Source: JABSQH01 sp039177505 (GTDB taxonomy: Bacteria; Actinomycetota; Acidimicrobiia; Acidimicrobiales; Ilumatobacteraceae). From it: 64,000 nucleotides of DNA. The position numbers and the translations under genes were made by a program. Where the stretch lies: NCBI GenBank assembly GCA_039177505.1, contig JBCDFR010000019.1, positions 1-64,000 of the forward strand, in the 5' to 3' direction. The notes below the pieces were generated by a model. It saw only the letters and a program-made list of their open reading frames with translations. It was not told the origin of the DNA and did no database searches. Below, piece after piece: positions 24,844 to 33,963 of the stretch (the stretch's first letter is position 1; the number at the start of each line of letters is the position of its first letter).

Positions 24844-27374
24844 TCGACGGTGATCTTCACGCGCTCGTGGAAGGCCTCGGCCGACGAGGCGATCACGAGG
24901 TCATACTCGCCCGGATCGACCACCCAACCGTGCGAGCGGGTGTCCCAGCGGGCAAACGCATCGGTGGAGAAAACGAGCTCGATTGTGGTCGACGTGTCCG
25001 CTGCCAACACTCGCTTGGCGAATGCCTTGAGTTCCTTGGGGGGTCGCACGGCGCTCGGTTCGATCGGTGCTACGTAGCCCTGCACAACGACGGTCGTCTC
25101 GCGGTCGCCCGCTGTGATCGGCACGGTCACCACGATCGGGCTCGTCGCCAGCGCGGCGCGCCTCACTACGCTTGCCGACGCATTCACCGAGCCCCACGAC
25201 GCGGTGCCGTAGCTCAGACCATGGCCGAACGGGAATCGTGTCGGTATCTCGCGTGCCTCGTAGCCGCGGTAGCCCATGAAGAGGCCCTCGCCGTACCGCT
25301 GCGTGGAGCCGCCACAGGCGTCGTGGTCGGGCTGATGATGGAGGTAGGCGGGATGATCGGCCAGTCGCCGGGGGATCGTGATCGGCAGTCTGCCGCCTGG
25401 ATCGGCGTCTCCGAACAGCACATCGACGAGCGCTTCGGCCTGCTCCTGACCGGCGAAGAACGAGGTGAGGACCGCAGGCGCGCCGCCGTCACCGGCCCAG
25501 TCCATCGTGACCGGGGAGCCCGTGTTGACGATGACGGCGGTATTCGGGTTGGCCGCGGCGACGCGCTCGACGAGCTCGTCTTGGCGACCCGGCAGATCCA
25601 TCGTGGTGCGGTCGAAGCCTTCGGTCTCCCACTCGTCGTTCGTGCCGACCATCACGATCGCGGCGTCGGCGTCGGCGGCTGCGGCCACCGCTCGGTCGAG
25701 CAGCGCGTCGTAGTCCTCGTGGGGTCGGAATCCGACGCGGAACGCTGCGAACCCGTTCTCGGCCGAGGTGGCCCAATCGACTTCGACGTCGACCGGCTCG
25801 CCGGCACGCATCTCGATTTCGGCGGTGACCTCGATGCTGCCGTACCCGAAGAACTCGGTGCTGCGCGGCAGCTCGCCGTTCGGGTCATCGGCGATCGTCA
25901 CGCCGCCCACGCGGGCGACGACGGGGCCCGTCGACACGACCCCGACGGTGTGCGTGCCGTCGATATCTGGAACGAACCGTCCGCGAACGCGAGCGGAAAA
26001 GGCGCGCGGGTCGACCCCGTCGGGCACCGATCCGAAGAATCGCACCAGCGACGTCGGTGCGGGCTGGGTGAGTTCGGTCGGTCCGGTCCAGTCGGTGCCG
26101 TTGACGTACTCGATCTCCATGCCGGTCTGCCGATCGCCGACGCTCGGGACGCCGACCGGTGGGAGCAGTTGGCTCCCGCGGGCCAGGGGGGTGAGGCGGT
26201 CGATGCGTACACCGGGCTCGTAGACGACGGCGACATCGGTGTCGGTGCCTGGTCCGATCCGCTCCTCGAGTGCCGTGCACAGCGTTCGATGGCCGAGGGG
26301 CACGAGGCTGGCCGAACCTCCTCCCATCGAACGATCGATGGCGGCATTCGGCCCGACGACGGCAACCCGTTTCATCGCCTGGACGTCGAACGGAAGCACG
26401 CGACTGCCGTCGCGCTCGTCGTTGCGCAACAAGATGGTGCCGGCGATCGCCGCACGCCTAGTCAGCGCTCGCTCGGCGGGATCGTCGACGCTCACCTCCT
26501 CCGCGTCCGCCGCCCGCTCGTCTGCGTGCACCCGGTTGGCGAGCACCAGCAGATCGCGAACCAGCTCGTCGACCCGCGATTCGTCGATCTCGCCAGCGCC
26601 GACGGCGTCTTCCAGAAACCGTCCATACACCCGTACCGGCGCCGGCATCTCGAGGTTCAGTCCGGCCTGTGCTGACAACACGGTTTCGTGCGCGCCGAAC
26701 CAATCGGAGACGACGAATCCGTCGAAGCCCCACTCGTCGCGCAAGACGCCGGTGAGTAGGTCTCGATTGCTGGCGCAGAAGGTGCCACCCAGCCGGTTGT
26801 AGGCGCTCATGATGCCCCACGCTCCGGCATCTCGAACCACTCGCTCGAAGGGGCGCAGGTACAGCTCGCGCTGAGTCCGTTCGTCCATTTGGACATCGAC
26901 GCGCATCCGGTCGATCTCGGTGTCGTTGCCGACGAAATGTTTGACGGTCACGCCGACCTGTTGGCTCTGGACGCCGCGCACGTACGAGGTCGCCAGCTGT
27001 GCGGTGAGCTCTGGATCCTCGCTGTAGCACTCGAACGTGCGACCGCCGAGCGGTGTGCGGTGGAGGTTGATCGTGGGGGCGAGCAACACGTGCGCTGCCT
27101 TCCGGCGCGCTTCGGTGCCGAGCAGTTCGCCGATCTGCCCGGCCAAGTCGGGGTCCCACGTCGAGCCGAGCGTGATCGCCGAGGGAACGACGACCCCGGG
27201 CGTTCCGGAACCGCCGTGGCCCTCGCCGCGCACACCCGCAGGGCCGTCAGACATCTTGATCGGCGGCACGCCGGCCTCGGAATAGTCCATCGTTCGCCAC
27301 GTCGTGGCGCCGGTGAGCAGTCGGCACTTCTGCTCGATGGTCAGTGCGGCCAGCGCCGCGTCGATGTCGATCAC
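24840..27374 (-). CDS. GH3 beta-glucosidase with PA14 domain
   Basis: Beta-glucosidase of 844 residues. The TIM-barrel domain has MSDGPAGVRG, KHFVGND (145-151) and the nucleophile segment VVSDWFGAH (Asp224). A PA14-type insertion (about 400-555) lies within the second, alpha/beta sandwich domain, followed by the fibronectin III-like C-terminal domain. No signal peptide, so it probably acts on imported beta-glucosides. It is first in the operon with GH13 and divergent from the MFS gene (35 nt between starts), suggesting co-regulation. Confidence 0.92.
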   Translation of the reverse strand: MIDIDAALAALTIEQKCRLLTGATTWRTMDYSEAGVPPIKMSDGPAGVRGEGHGGSGTPGVVVPSAITLGSTWDPDLAGQIGELLGTEARRKAAHVLLAPTINLHRTPLGGRTFECYSEDPELTAQLATSYVRGVQSQQVGVTVKHFVGNDTEIDRMRVDVQMDERTQRELYLRPFERVVRDAGAWGIMSAYNRLGGTFCASNRDLLTGVLRDEWGFDGFVVSDWFGAHETVLSAQAGLNLEMPAPVRVYGRFLEDAVGAGEIDESRVDELVRDLLVLANRVHADERAADAEEVSVDDPAERALTRRAAIAGTILLRNDERDGSRVLPFDVQAMKRVAVVGPNAAIDRSMGGGSASLVPLGHRTLCTALEERIGPGTDTDVAVVYEPGVRIDRLTPLARGSQLLPPVGVPSVGDRQTGMEIEYVNGTDWTGPTELTQPAPTSLVRFFGSVPDGVDPRAFSARVRGRFVPDIDGTHTVGVVSTGPVVARVGGVTIADDPNGELPRSTEFFGYGSIEVTAEIEMRAGEPVDVEVDWATSAENGFAAFRVGFRPHEDYDALLDRAVAAAADADAAIVMVGTNDEWETEGFDRTTMDLPGRQDELVERVAAANPNTAVIVNTGSPVTMDWAGDGGAPAVLTSFFAGQEQAEALVDVLFGDADPGGRLPITIPRRLADHPAYLHHQPDHDACGGSTQRYGEGLFMGYRGYEAREIPTRFPFGHGLSYGTASWGSVNASASVVRRAALATSPIVVTVPITAGDRETTVVVQGYVAPIEPSAVRPPKELKAFAKRVLAADTSTTIELVFSTDAFARWDTRSHGWVVDPGEYDLVIASSAEAFHERVKITVE

Positions 27375-27409
27375 CCGGTCATCATGGCACCAGGTGCAAC
27401 ACTCCGGGC

Positions 27410-28630
27410 ATGACGGACGATCGCCGTGCCCTGCGTGCGGTCGCGCTGCAGTTCTTCGCCAACGGGATGGTGTACGGGACGTTCATTCCGCGCCTCCCCG
27501 AGATCCGCGATCGCGTCGACATCTCCGTCGGCGTGCTCGGGATCGTCTTGATGTGCGGCAGTATCGCCGGCCTGCTCGGCAGCCTCATTGCAAGCCGTGT
27601 CTGTCACCGCTTTGGAACCAAACGAGTGTTGATTGTCGGCGGCATCGTGTCGGTGGGAGCGCTCTCGATCGTCGGCTGGGCGACCACGCCTGCGGTGCTC
27701 GTCGCGGGACTGGCGATCGTGCTCTTCTTCGACGTGTTCATCGATGTGGCGATGAACATCCAGGGGTCGGCGCTCAGCGCTCGTCGGCACACGCCGGTGA
27801 TGAACCGACTGCACGGGCTGTGGAGTCTGGGCTCGGTGACCGCGGGCACGATCGCGGTGTTCGCCAGTCGCGCCGACCTGTCGCCGGCGTGGCATCTGAC
27901 TGTGATCTCGGGGCTGCTCCTCGTAGCGCTGGCGATCGTTGCACCGGGTCTGTTGCCCACCGACGAGCCGGTACCCGATGAGACGGCCGCCGCCGAGCCG
28001 GTTGCCGACGAGCGCATCGCTGGTGCCGCGGTCTCCGCGTCAGGGAACGAGCACGCATCGCCGACCGCGGCGGCATGGTCGCGGCAGGCGGCGATCGTGC
28101 TCGCAGTGGGCGGACTCGCGGCGATGACGTTGGAGGTCGGCAACGGCGACTGGGCTGCGTTCCGCGTCGGTGATGACCTCGATGCGGGAGCCGGTGTGGC
28201 CAGCGCTGCGTTCGTCGCGTTCACCGTCGGCATGACCATCGGTCGCTTCGGTGGCGACTTCGTGCTGGTCCGGGTTGGGCCCCGCCGGCTCGCTCAGGGC
28301 GCTGCAGCGGTCGCCGGCGTCGGTTCGGTATTGGCGACACTCGTTCCGGCGGTCGGTGCATCCTTCGTCGGCTTCGTGCTCGGCGGGCTCGGTGTATCGG
28401 TGTTGTTCCCGGGTCTGTACGACGCGGCGGCCCAGACTCCGCGCGGCCGCGGCTTCGCCGCGATGTTGATCGGTCAACGCTTAGCGACGATCGTTGTGCC
28501 GCTGGCAATCGGTGGGTTGGCCGACACGGCGGCGCTCGGCATCGGTGACGCCATGGCCATCATGTTGATCCCCGCCGCGATCGCCTCGTTCATCGCCACC
28601 ACCGCTACCCCGAACACCACAGCCCGCTGA
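27410..28630 (+). CDS. MFS transporter
   Basis: Twelve-helix major facilitator of 406 residues with an FxNGMxYGTFIPRLPEI-type first helix and loop (residues 15-31) typical of the fucose-permease-like/YfmO sugar transporter group, and a Ser/Ala/Asp-rich cytoplasmic loop in the middle (about 180-220). Divergent from the GH3-GH13 operon, it may take up glucosides or export sugars; specificity is not visible. ATG 27410 is chosen because the extra N-terminal residues of the longer frame overlap the divergent gene and lack hydrophobic character. Confidence 0.82.
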   Translation: MTDDRRALRAVALQFFANGMVYGTFIPRLPEIRDRVDISVGVLGIVLMCGSIAGLLGSLIASRVCHRFGTKRVLIVGGIVSVGALSIVGWATTPAVLVAGLAIVLFFDVFIDVAMNIQGSALSARRHTPVMNRLHGLWSLGSVTAGTIAVFASRADLSPAWHLTVISGLLLVALAIVAPGLLPTDEPVPDETAAAEPVADERIAGAAVSASGNEHASPTAAAWSRQAAIVLAVGGLAAMTLEVGNGDWAAFRVGDDLDAGAGVASAAFVAFTVGMTIGRFGGDFVLVRVGPRRLAQGAAAVAGVGSVLATLVPAVGASFVGFVLGGLGVSVLFPGLYDAAAQTPRGRGFAAMLIGQRLATIVVPLAIGGLADTAALGIGDAMAIMLIPAAIASFIATTATPNTTAR

Positions 28631-28637
28631 CACCTCG

Positions 28638-28691
28638 CCGAAATACCGGGGATTCCGTGCGGATTTCGCACGTCCTGGCGACAATTTCGGG
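28638..28691 (+). repeat. 54-nt palindromic intergenic repeat, copy B
   Basis: Lies 7 nt after the MFS stop codon, before a convergent gene. CCGAAAT and ATTTCGG pair at the ends, CGTGCG and CGCACG form the central hairpin, and an ACCGGGGATTCC block lies between. It matches copy A (12107-12160, opposite strand) over the block CCGAAAWACCGGGGATTCCG and in hairpin placement. Confidence 0.65.
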
Positions 28692-28721
28692 AAGGTCGGG
28701 GAGTGTTGCGGGTTCGACGCG

Positions 28722-29462
28722 TCAGAGTTCGTTCACGTCGAGGTGGTAATTGGGGTGCTCCCAGGTGTCGAGGGCGGCGACGCCTTCGGTGAGCAGGGCT
28801 CTCGCCAACTCGCCCTTGGCGGTCTTGCCGCCGTGGCCACCCGCCCGCCCGTCGGCGGTCACCAGATCGACGCGCACCGCGTGGCTCTCAGCCAGCGCGT
28901 CAGGGTCGAGCGCGGCACGATGCTCGAGCGGCAGGAGGTCGATCACCATGCGACGTGGTCGACTGCGCTTGGCCGTCGTCACCAATGCCGCAGAGGCGTC
29001 GTCGCGCCACCACGTCGAGAGCTTGCCGAGCGGTGGCAGCGATGCCGCCATCTTCAACCGGTAGTCAGGCACCGGGTCGTCGCCGCGCACAAGGCCGAGC
29101 AGACCCGAGACCACGATGATGCGGCGCCTGTTGACCGCGCCGACCGACGCCGGGTCGAGCGCCGTCCAGACCACCCCGGTGTATCTCTGCCATGCCGGCA
29201 TCGTCGGCGCACCGATGAGGGTGCGGTTCGCCGCCTGACCACGATCGAATGCCGCGCCGCGCACCCCGAGCATCCGCTCGTCGCCTCCTTTGGACCGAGC
29301 CAGTGCCGACGCCACCGTCATCCGCGCTGCGCTGAGGGGTATCCCGAACGCGCCCTCTGATGGTTCCCAGGCGGCGTCGATTCCGCCTTCGGCCTTGCCT
29401 TCCGAGGGCGGAAGGAGCAAGATTGGAACGTTGTTCGAAAAAGGTGCTGCGGCGCTCGTCAC
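28722..29462 (-). CDS. yaaA: YaaA-family peroxide stress protein
   Basis: Protein of about 246 residues matching the YaaA/DUF328 family: LLLPPSEGKAEGG at the N-terminus, TLIGAPTMPAWQRYTGVVW, and the RLKMAASLPPLGKLSTWWR core. In E. coli YaaA limits free iron during H2O2 stress and binds DNA. The start is uncertain: GTG 29462 gives the length above with GGAGG about 12 nt upstream, while a TTG at 29420 would begin directly at LLLPPSEG, like most homologues. Divergent from ferredoxin. Confidence 0.78.
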   Translation of the reverse strand: MTSAAAPFSNNVPILLLPPSEGKAEGGIDAAWEPSEGAFGIPLSAARMTVASALARSKGGDERMLGVRGAAFDRGQAANRTLIGAPTMPAWQRYTGVVWTALDPASVGAVNRRRIIVVSGLLGLVRGDDPVPDYRLKMAASLPPLGKLSTWWRDDASAALVTTAKRSRPRRMVIDLLPLEHRAALDPDALAESHAVRVDLVTADGRAGGHGGKTAKGELARALLTEGVAALDTWEHPNYHLDVNEL

Positions 29463-29479
29463 CGCGACACCATGCCTCC

Positions 29480-29485
29480 TACAGT
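29480..29485 (+). promoter_or_regulatory. Putative -10 box (TACAGT) for the ferredoxin-P450 pair
   Basis: TACAGT ends 7 nt before the ATG at 29493, supporting that start over the in-frame ATG at 29472. Confidence 0.4.
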
Positions 29486-29492
29486 GAGAGTG

Positions 29493-29687
29493 ATGCGAGT
29501 ACACCTCGATGCCGAGAAGTGCCAGGGGCACAACCGTTGTTATGCCCTGGCGCCGGAACTGTTCGATGTCGACGACTACGGCCAGGCCGTGTTGATCGGC
29601 GACGGCGATGTGCCAGCCGATCTCGAGGACAAGGCCAGGCTGGCAGCCTCGAACTGCCCCGAGTACGCGATCTCGATCACCGACTGA
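29493..29687 (+). CDS. 3Fe-4S ferredoxin (P450 partner)
   Basis: Single-cluster ferredoxin of 64 residues. Cys10, Cys16 and Cys55 (EKCQGHNRC and SNCPEYA) are the three ligands; the fourth position of a 4Fe-4S site is His13 or another residue, as in the ferredoxins that serve actinobacterial CYPs. Overall acidic. It lies 66 nt upstream of the P450 gene and is its probable electron donor. Confidence 0.9.
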   Translation: MRVHLDAEKCQGHNRCYALAPELFDVDDYGQAVLIGDGDVPADLEDKARLAASNCPEYAISITD

Positions 29688-29753
29688 ACCGACGAATGTC
29701 CTGAACCGAAGTACGTCACACACCTCTTACGTCACACACCTCTGGGGATACCG

Positions 29754-31076
29754 ATGACCGACACCGTCGAGAACAAGCAATCAGCGCCCGAGCCGATCAT
29801 CGGCCCCTCCCCTGAGGGGACCGAACTGTGGGAGCGCGAGCCGTACGACGCGGCCGACTACGGCGAGGTCGACGACTACCGGACCGACTTCGATCACGCG
29901 TGGCCGGGCTACAACCCCAACGCTCCAGAGGTCTGGAAGGAACTGCGCGAGTCGGGTTGCCCGGTGGCGCACACCGACAGGTACGGCGGAATGTGGGCTC
30001 CGATCACCCACGACACCGTGCAGGAGGTGGCGTACGACACCGAGAACTTCACTAGCCGCAGCGTCGTCGTGTCGACGTTGCGGCCCGGCGAGTTGTCGTT
30101 GCCCGCACCGATCGGGGTCGCCCCTCCGATCTCCAGCGATCCGCCGTTCCACAACGTCGCGCGCCGCCTGCTGCTGCCCCCGTTTGCGCCGAAGAAGATC
30201 GCCGAGTGGGAGCCCGAGGTGCACACACTGTGCCGGCGGCTGCTGGACGAGATGGGTGAGATCGAGGCCGGCGAGACCGTGATCGATGCCGCGGTGCAAT
30301 ACGCCCAGCACATCCCGGTCAACATCATCGGGCGCATGCTGGGATTCCCGGAGGAGGACGAAGCACTCTTCCGCGAGTTCGTGCACAACACCCTGGAGCG
30401 CATCAACCAGGACCCGCGCGAGCGTCAGGTCGAAGACGACAAGCGGCTCGATCTGTACATCGAGCGCCAGGTGCAGGACCACATCGAGAACCCGCGTGAC
30501 GACCTCACGTCGTACCTCCTCAACGCCGAGATCGAGGGCAACAAGCTCGAGCCCGACCACGTCATCGGCTCGATCATCCTGCTGCTCATCGCCGGGATCG
30601 ACACCACCTGGTCGGCGATCGGCTCATCGCTGTGGCATCTCGCCCACCACCCCGACGATCTCGATCGGTTGGTGCAGGAGCCAGAGCTGATGGACTTCGC
30701 AATCGAGGAGTTCCTGCGGGCATATGCCCCCGTCACGATGGCTCGTCTGGTGGCCAAGGACAACGATTTCCACGGCTGCCCGATGAAGAAGGACGATTGG
30801 GTGCTCCTGCCGTTCCCCGCAGCCAATCGCGATCCGAAGCAGTTCGAAGACAGCGACAAGTTCGTGATCGACCGCGAGGAGAACCGTCACGCCGCGTTCG
30901 GCCTGGGCATCCACCGGTGCCTCGGTTCCAACCTCGCCCGTCTCGAGTTGCGGGTCGCGGTGCAAGAGTTCATCGCCCGGTTCCCGAAGTTCGAGTTGGC
31001 TGGCGACACGCGGTGGAGCGTGGGTCAAATTCGCGGACCTCGCGAACTGCCGGTGCGAATTCTCGAGACCGCCTGA
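29754..31076 (+). CDS. Cytochrome P450
   Basis: Soluble bacterial P450 of 440 residues. I-helix oxygen-activation motif AGIDTT (about residues 280-285), K-helix ExxR in EEFLR, and haem loop FGLGIHRCLG with proximal ligand Cys389. GGGATACC before ATG 29754 serves as a ribosome-binding site. The N-terminal 40 residues are acidic and charged, with no membrane anchor. The substrate is unknown; similar actinobacterial CYPs hydroxylate terpenoids, fatty acids or sterol side chains. Paired with the upstream 3Fe-4S ferredoxin; the reductase is not in the window. Confidence 0.95.
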   Translation: MTDTVENKQSAPEPIIGPSPEGTELWEREPYDAADYGEVDDYRTDFDHAWPGYNPNAPEVWKELRESGCPVAHTDRYGGMWAPITHDTVQEVAYDTENFTSRSVVVSTLRPGELSLPAPIGVAPPISSDPPFHNVARRLLLPPFAPKKIAEWEPEVHTLCRRLLDEMGEIEAGETVIDAAVQYAQHIPVNIIGRMLGFPEEDEALFREFVHNTLERINQDPRERQVEDDKRLDLYIERQVQDHIENPRDDLTSYLLNAEIEGNKLEPDHVIGSIILLLIAGIDTTWSAIGSSLWHLAHHPDDLDRLVQEPELMDFAIEEFLRAYAPVTMARLVAKDNDFHGCPMKKDDWVLLPFPAANRDPKQFEDSDKFVIDREENRHAAFGLGIHRCLGSNLARLELRVAVQEFIARFPKFELAGDTRWSVGQIRGPRELPVRILETA

Positions 31077-31134
31077 CGCTCCGCCCGAGCCGCCCGCGTT
31101 CGGGGCGCGTCCGGGCCGTCAGTCGTGAACTGGG

Positions 31135-31467
31135 TCAGCCGACGATCGCGGCGGCCGCAGCGGCAGCTCCCACCGCAAGAACGAACGTTAGCGCGGCGTA
31201 TGGCACGCCGCGGCGCCAGCCCAGGCGGCGGACTTCCAACGCAAACGACGAGAACGTCGTGAGCGCGCCACACAGTCCCACACCGAGGACCGTGACCGTC
31301 GTTTTGCTCAGATCCGCCGCCACGAGCGCTCCGAGCAGGGCGCTGCCAACGATGTTGACGGCGAGCAGCGCCGCCCACGTTGCGGCGAGTTGGTGCACGA
31401 GATGGCGACCGATTGCACCGCCGGCGGCGGCGAGCCCGAAGGCCACCGCGGTGACGACGGCGCTCAT
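31135..31467 (-). CDS. crcB: Fluoride exporter CrcB (second of a pair)
   Basis: Four-helix protein of 110 residues. GGAIGRHLVHQ, LAVNIVGSALLG and the fluoride-pathway segment GLCGALTTFSSFALEV are Fluc/CrcB signatures (Asn, Phe-box and Thr-Thr-Phe-Ser). Fluc channels are antiparallel dual-topology dimers; two adjacent genes, as here, usually make a heterodimer. Start ATG overlaps the stop of the upstream crcB by 4 nt. No fluoride riboswitch is seen upstream of the pair. Confidence 0.88.
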   Translation of the reverse strand: MSAVVTAVAFGLAAAGGAIGRHLVHQLAATWAALLAVNIVGSALLGALVAADLSKTTVTVLGVGLCGALTTFSSFALEVRRLGWRRGVPYAALTFVLAVGAAAAAAAIVG

Positions 31468-31889
31468 TCGATCGCCTGCCTCGGAACGGGTGGCTCGGTG
31501 GCCCGCCGTGCGCCGGCCACGGTGGCGCTGACCCCGCCGAGCAGCGTGACGGCGACGTAGACCACGGCGAGCGCGGCGCGCCCGCCGTCGACGAGTTGAT
31601 CGACCTCGACAGCGAAGGCCGAGTACGTGGTGAACCCTCCCAATACGCCGGTGACCGCGAACGTCCACGTTCTCGACGTGGGTTCGATGAACGCCGCCGC
31701 AAGGCCGATCAGCGCACAGCCGATGAGATTGACGATCAGCGTTGGCCATGGCCACGACGCCGTGTTGCCGTCGTCCCAGAAGGTTGTCGCCGCGATCTCG
31801 TCGATACTCAACCGAGCTGTTGCGCCTAGCGCTCCACCGATGCCGATGACCAGCAACTTCAGCCCGGATTCATACCGACTTCTCACCAC
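31464..31889 (-). CDS. crcB: Fluoride exporter CrcB (first of a pair)
   Basis: Fluc subunit of about 141 residues: GIGGALGATARLSIDE, TLIVNLIGCALIGL and GVLGGFTTYSAFAVEV match the family. The reading frame continues to ATG 31910, but that codon overlaps the divergent response-regulator start, so GTG 31889 or 31886 is more likely. A charged N-terminal stretch and an insert (FWDDGNTASWPWP) before the second helix distinguish it from its partner, as expected for a heterodimer. Confidence 0.85.
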   Translation of the reverse strand: MVRSRYESGLKLLVIGIGGALGATARLSIDEIAATTFWDDGNTASWPWPTLIVNLIGCALIGLAAAFIEPTSRTWTFAVTGVLGGFTTYSAFAVEVDQLVDGGRAALAVVYVAVTLLGGVSATVAGARRATEPPVPRQAIE

Positions 31890-31902
31890 CGGAGGCCAGA
31901 CT

Positions 31903-32631
31903 ATGGCCATGGTGGAGCAGGCCAACGACGGCGTCGATGGGGCGGCGGTGCTGATCGCCGAGGACGACCGAGCGGTGCGCAGCTCGCTCGAGCGCGCGCT
32001 CATCCTCGAGGGGTATGCCGTGACTACCGCGGTCAACGGTGCTGAAGCACTCGACGCGATCAAGAACGAGGAGCCCGACGTGTTGCTGCTCGACGTGTCG
32101 ATGCCGATCGTCGATGGCCTCACGGTGAGCCGCGTGCTGCGAGCGGAGCACAGCCGCTTGCCGATTCTCATGTTGACGGCGCGCACCGACACCAGTGATC
32201 GGGTCGCCGGGCTCGATGCCGGTGCCGACGACTATCTCCCCAAGCCGTATGACCTCGGTGAGCTGCTCGCCCGGCTTCGTGCCCTCCTGCGGCGGTCGAA
32301 CTACGACCGCCACGGTGGTGATGCGCCGGCACCGTTGACAGTGGCCGACCTCCGTATCGATCCGGCTGCGCGGCGCGTGTTCCGCGGCGATCGCGAGATC
32401 GAACTGTCGAAGACCGAGTTCGATCTGCTCGAGTTGCTCGTCGAACACCAAGGAATCGTGCTCGACCACACGACGATCTACGAGCGGATCTGGCACTACG
32501 ACTTCGGCCCCGACTCGAAGAACCTTGCGGTGTACATCGGCTACCTGCGTCGCAAGACAGAAGCCGAGGGCGAACCGCGGTTGGTGCACACGGTGCGCGG
32601 TGTCGGGTACACCGTGCGGCCGACGACGTGA
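31903..32631 (+). CDS. OmpR-family response regulator (MprA-like)
   Basis: Response regulator of 242 residues. Receiver domain with acidic pair EDD (20-22), phospho-acceptor Asp64 in LLLDVSMP, Thr in LTART and Lys in LPKPYD (about 116), then a winged-helix DNA-binding domain (ELSKTEFDLLELL, VRGVGYTVRP). A GGAGG sequence lies 7 nt upstream of ATG 31903 (31891-31895). It is followed 27 nt later by the histidine kinase. Similar pairs (MprAB) control envelope stress genes. Confidence 0.93.
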   Translation: MAMVEQANDGVDGAAVLIAEDDRAVRSSLERALILEGYAVTTAVNGAEALDAIKNEEPDVLLLDVSMPIVDGLTVSRVLRAEHSRLPILMLTARTDTSDRVAGLDAGADDYLPKPYDLGELLARLRALLRRSNYDRHGGDAPAPLTVADLRIDPAARRVFRGDREIELSKTEFDLLELLVEHQGIVLDHTTIYERIWHYDFGPDSKNLAVYIGYLRRKTEAEGEPRLVHTVRGVGYTVRPTT

Positions 32632-32658
32632 TGGTCGCCCGATGACACGAGCGTCCTG

Positions 32659-33963
32659 ATGGGGCTGCGCTGGAAAATCGCTCTGGCACTGGCAACGATC
32701 TCGTTCGTCGCCACGGCGGCGGTCGGCGTGATCGGATACCGCTCGACGAGCGCCCGGCTGCTCGAGGAGATCGACCGATCGATGCAGGCGGCGACGACCC
32801 AGCTCGTAGGGCAGACGTTCGGCGGACGGGTCGAAGTGCCGAACCCGGCGTTGCTCGACGTGTACTCGGTGCGCGTGCTCGATCGCTCGGGCGAGGTCGT
32901 TGGATCGTCGTTCGACGAAGAGTTTCCACTCGACGACGACGCCAAGGTGCTGATCGGCGCTCCACGGACGATCGACCGGGCCACCGTGGAGGTCGAGGGC
33001 GAGAACTATCGCGTGCACACCCTCGGCCTCGGCGGGGGAGCGGTGCAGGTGGCTCGCTCGCTGGAAGAGATCGATGCCGTGCTCGAGGACCTCCGGCGGC
33101 GAACGGCCCTGCTCGTGGTCTTCGTTGCCATCGCTGCCGCAGCGGTCGGGTGGTTGATCGCCGGGACGGTGGCCGCCCCACTTCTTCGGTTGACCAGAGC
33201 GGCCGAGACCGTCGAGCAGTCGGGGCGTCTCGATGTAGAGGTCCCCGGCACCGGTCCCGACGAAGTCGGCAGGCTTGGGGCGGCGTTCCGGAGCATGCTC
33301 GGCGCACTCGGCCAGTCACGCGCCGAGCAGCAGCGGTTGGTACAGGATGCCGGCCATGAGCTGCGCACTCCGCTGACCTCTCTCCGTACGAACCTGTCGG
33401 TGCTGCGACGCCACGACGACCTCGCCGACGACATGCGCCAGCAGGTGCTCGACGACCTCGACGAAGAGGTCGGTGAGCTGACCGAACTCGTCAACGAGTT
33501 GGTCGCGGTGGCGTCCGGCGACCTCAGTGATCAGCCGCCCGAGCCGGTGGCGCTTGGTGAGGTGGCCGCTGAGGTCGCTCAGCGTGTCGGGCGGCGTCGC
33601 GATCGCATCGTCGAGGTCGACGTTCGTGCGGACGTTACCGTCGTCGTGCCGCGCGCTGCCCTCGATCGGGCGATCACGAACCTGGTCGACAATGCCTGCA
33701 AGTTCGATACGTCGGGCGGGCAGATCGACGTGGTGATCGACGGTTCCGAAGTGGTGGTCGCAGACCGCGGGCCTGGTGTGCCCGATGACGAGCGTCAGCG
33801 CATCTTCGATCGGTTCCATCGCAGTGAGATGGCGCGGACGATGCCGGGATCGGGATTGGGGCTGGCGATCGTGCGCGAGTTCGTCGAGGCCCAGGGCGGT
33901 GTCGTCTTCGCCCGCCAGCGAGTCGGCGGTGGTGCTGAGATCGGCTTCCGGCTGGGCCCCTGA
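32659..33963 (+). CDS. Sensor histidine kinase (MprB-like)
   Basis: Membrane sensor kinase of 434 residues. One N-terminal helix (about 5-27), an extracytoplasmic sensor domain (28 to about 150), a second helix (about 151-173), HAMP linker, DHp domain with phospho-accepting His233 in GHELRTPLTS, and ATPase domain with N-box LVDNACKF, G1 DRGPGVP and G2 GSGLGLAIV. It should phosphorylate the response regulator encoded directly upstream. Signal unknown. Confidence 0.93.
   Translation: MGLRWKIALALATISFVATAAVGVIGYRSTSARLLEEIDRSMQAATTQLVGQTFGGRVEVPNPALLDVYSVRVLDRSGEVVGSSFDEEFPLDDDAKVLIGAPRTIDRATVEVEGENYRVHTLGLGGGAVQVARSLEEIDAVLEDLRRRTALLVVFVAIAAAAVGWLIAGTVAAPLLRLTRAAETVEQSGRLDVEVPGTGPDEVGRLGAAFRSMLGALGQSRAEQQRLVQDAGHELRTPLTSLRTNLSVLRRHDDLADDMRQQVLDDLDEEVGELTELVNELVAVASGDLSDQPPEPVALGEVAAEVAQRVGRRRDRIVEVDVRADVTVVVPRAALDRAITNLVDNACKFDTSGGQIDVVIDGSEVVVADRGPGVPDDERQRIFDRFHRSEMARTMPGSGLGLAIVREFVEAQGGVVFARQRVGGGAEIGFRLGP

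Noticed and set aside
24867..26675. A 602-codon plus-strand frame opposite the GH3 gene
   Set aside because: No recognisable domain, strong Arg/Gly bias, and the opposite strand carries all GH3 motifs.
31077..31134. Looked for a fluoride riboswitch near the crcB pair
   Set aside because: No conserved riboswitch core sequence upstream of 31889 or elsewhere; the upstream region is inside the response-regulator gene.
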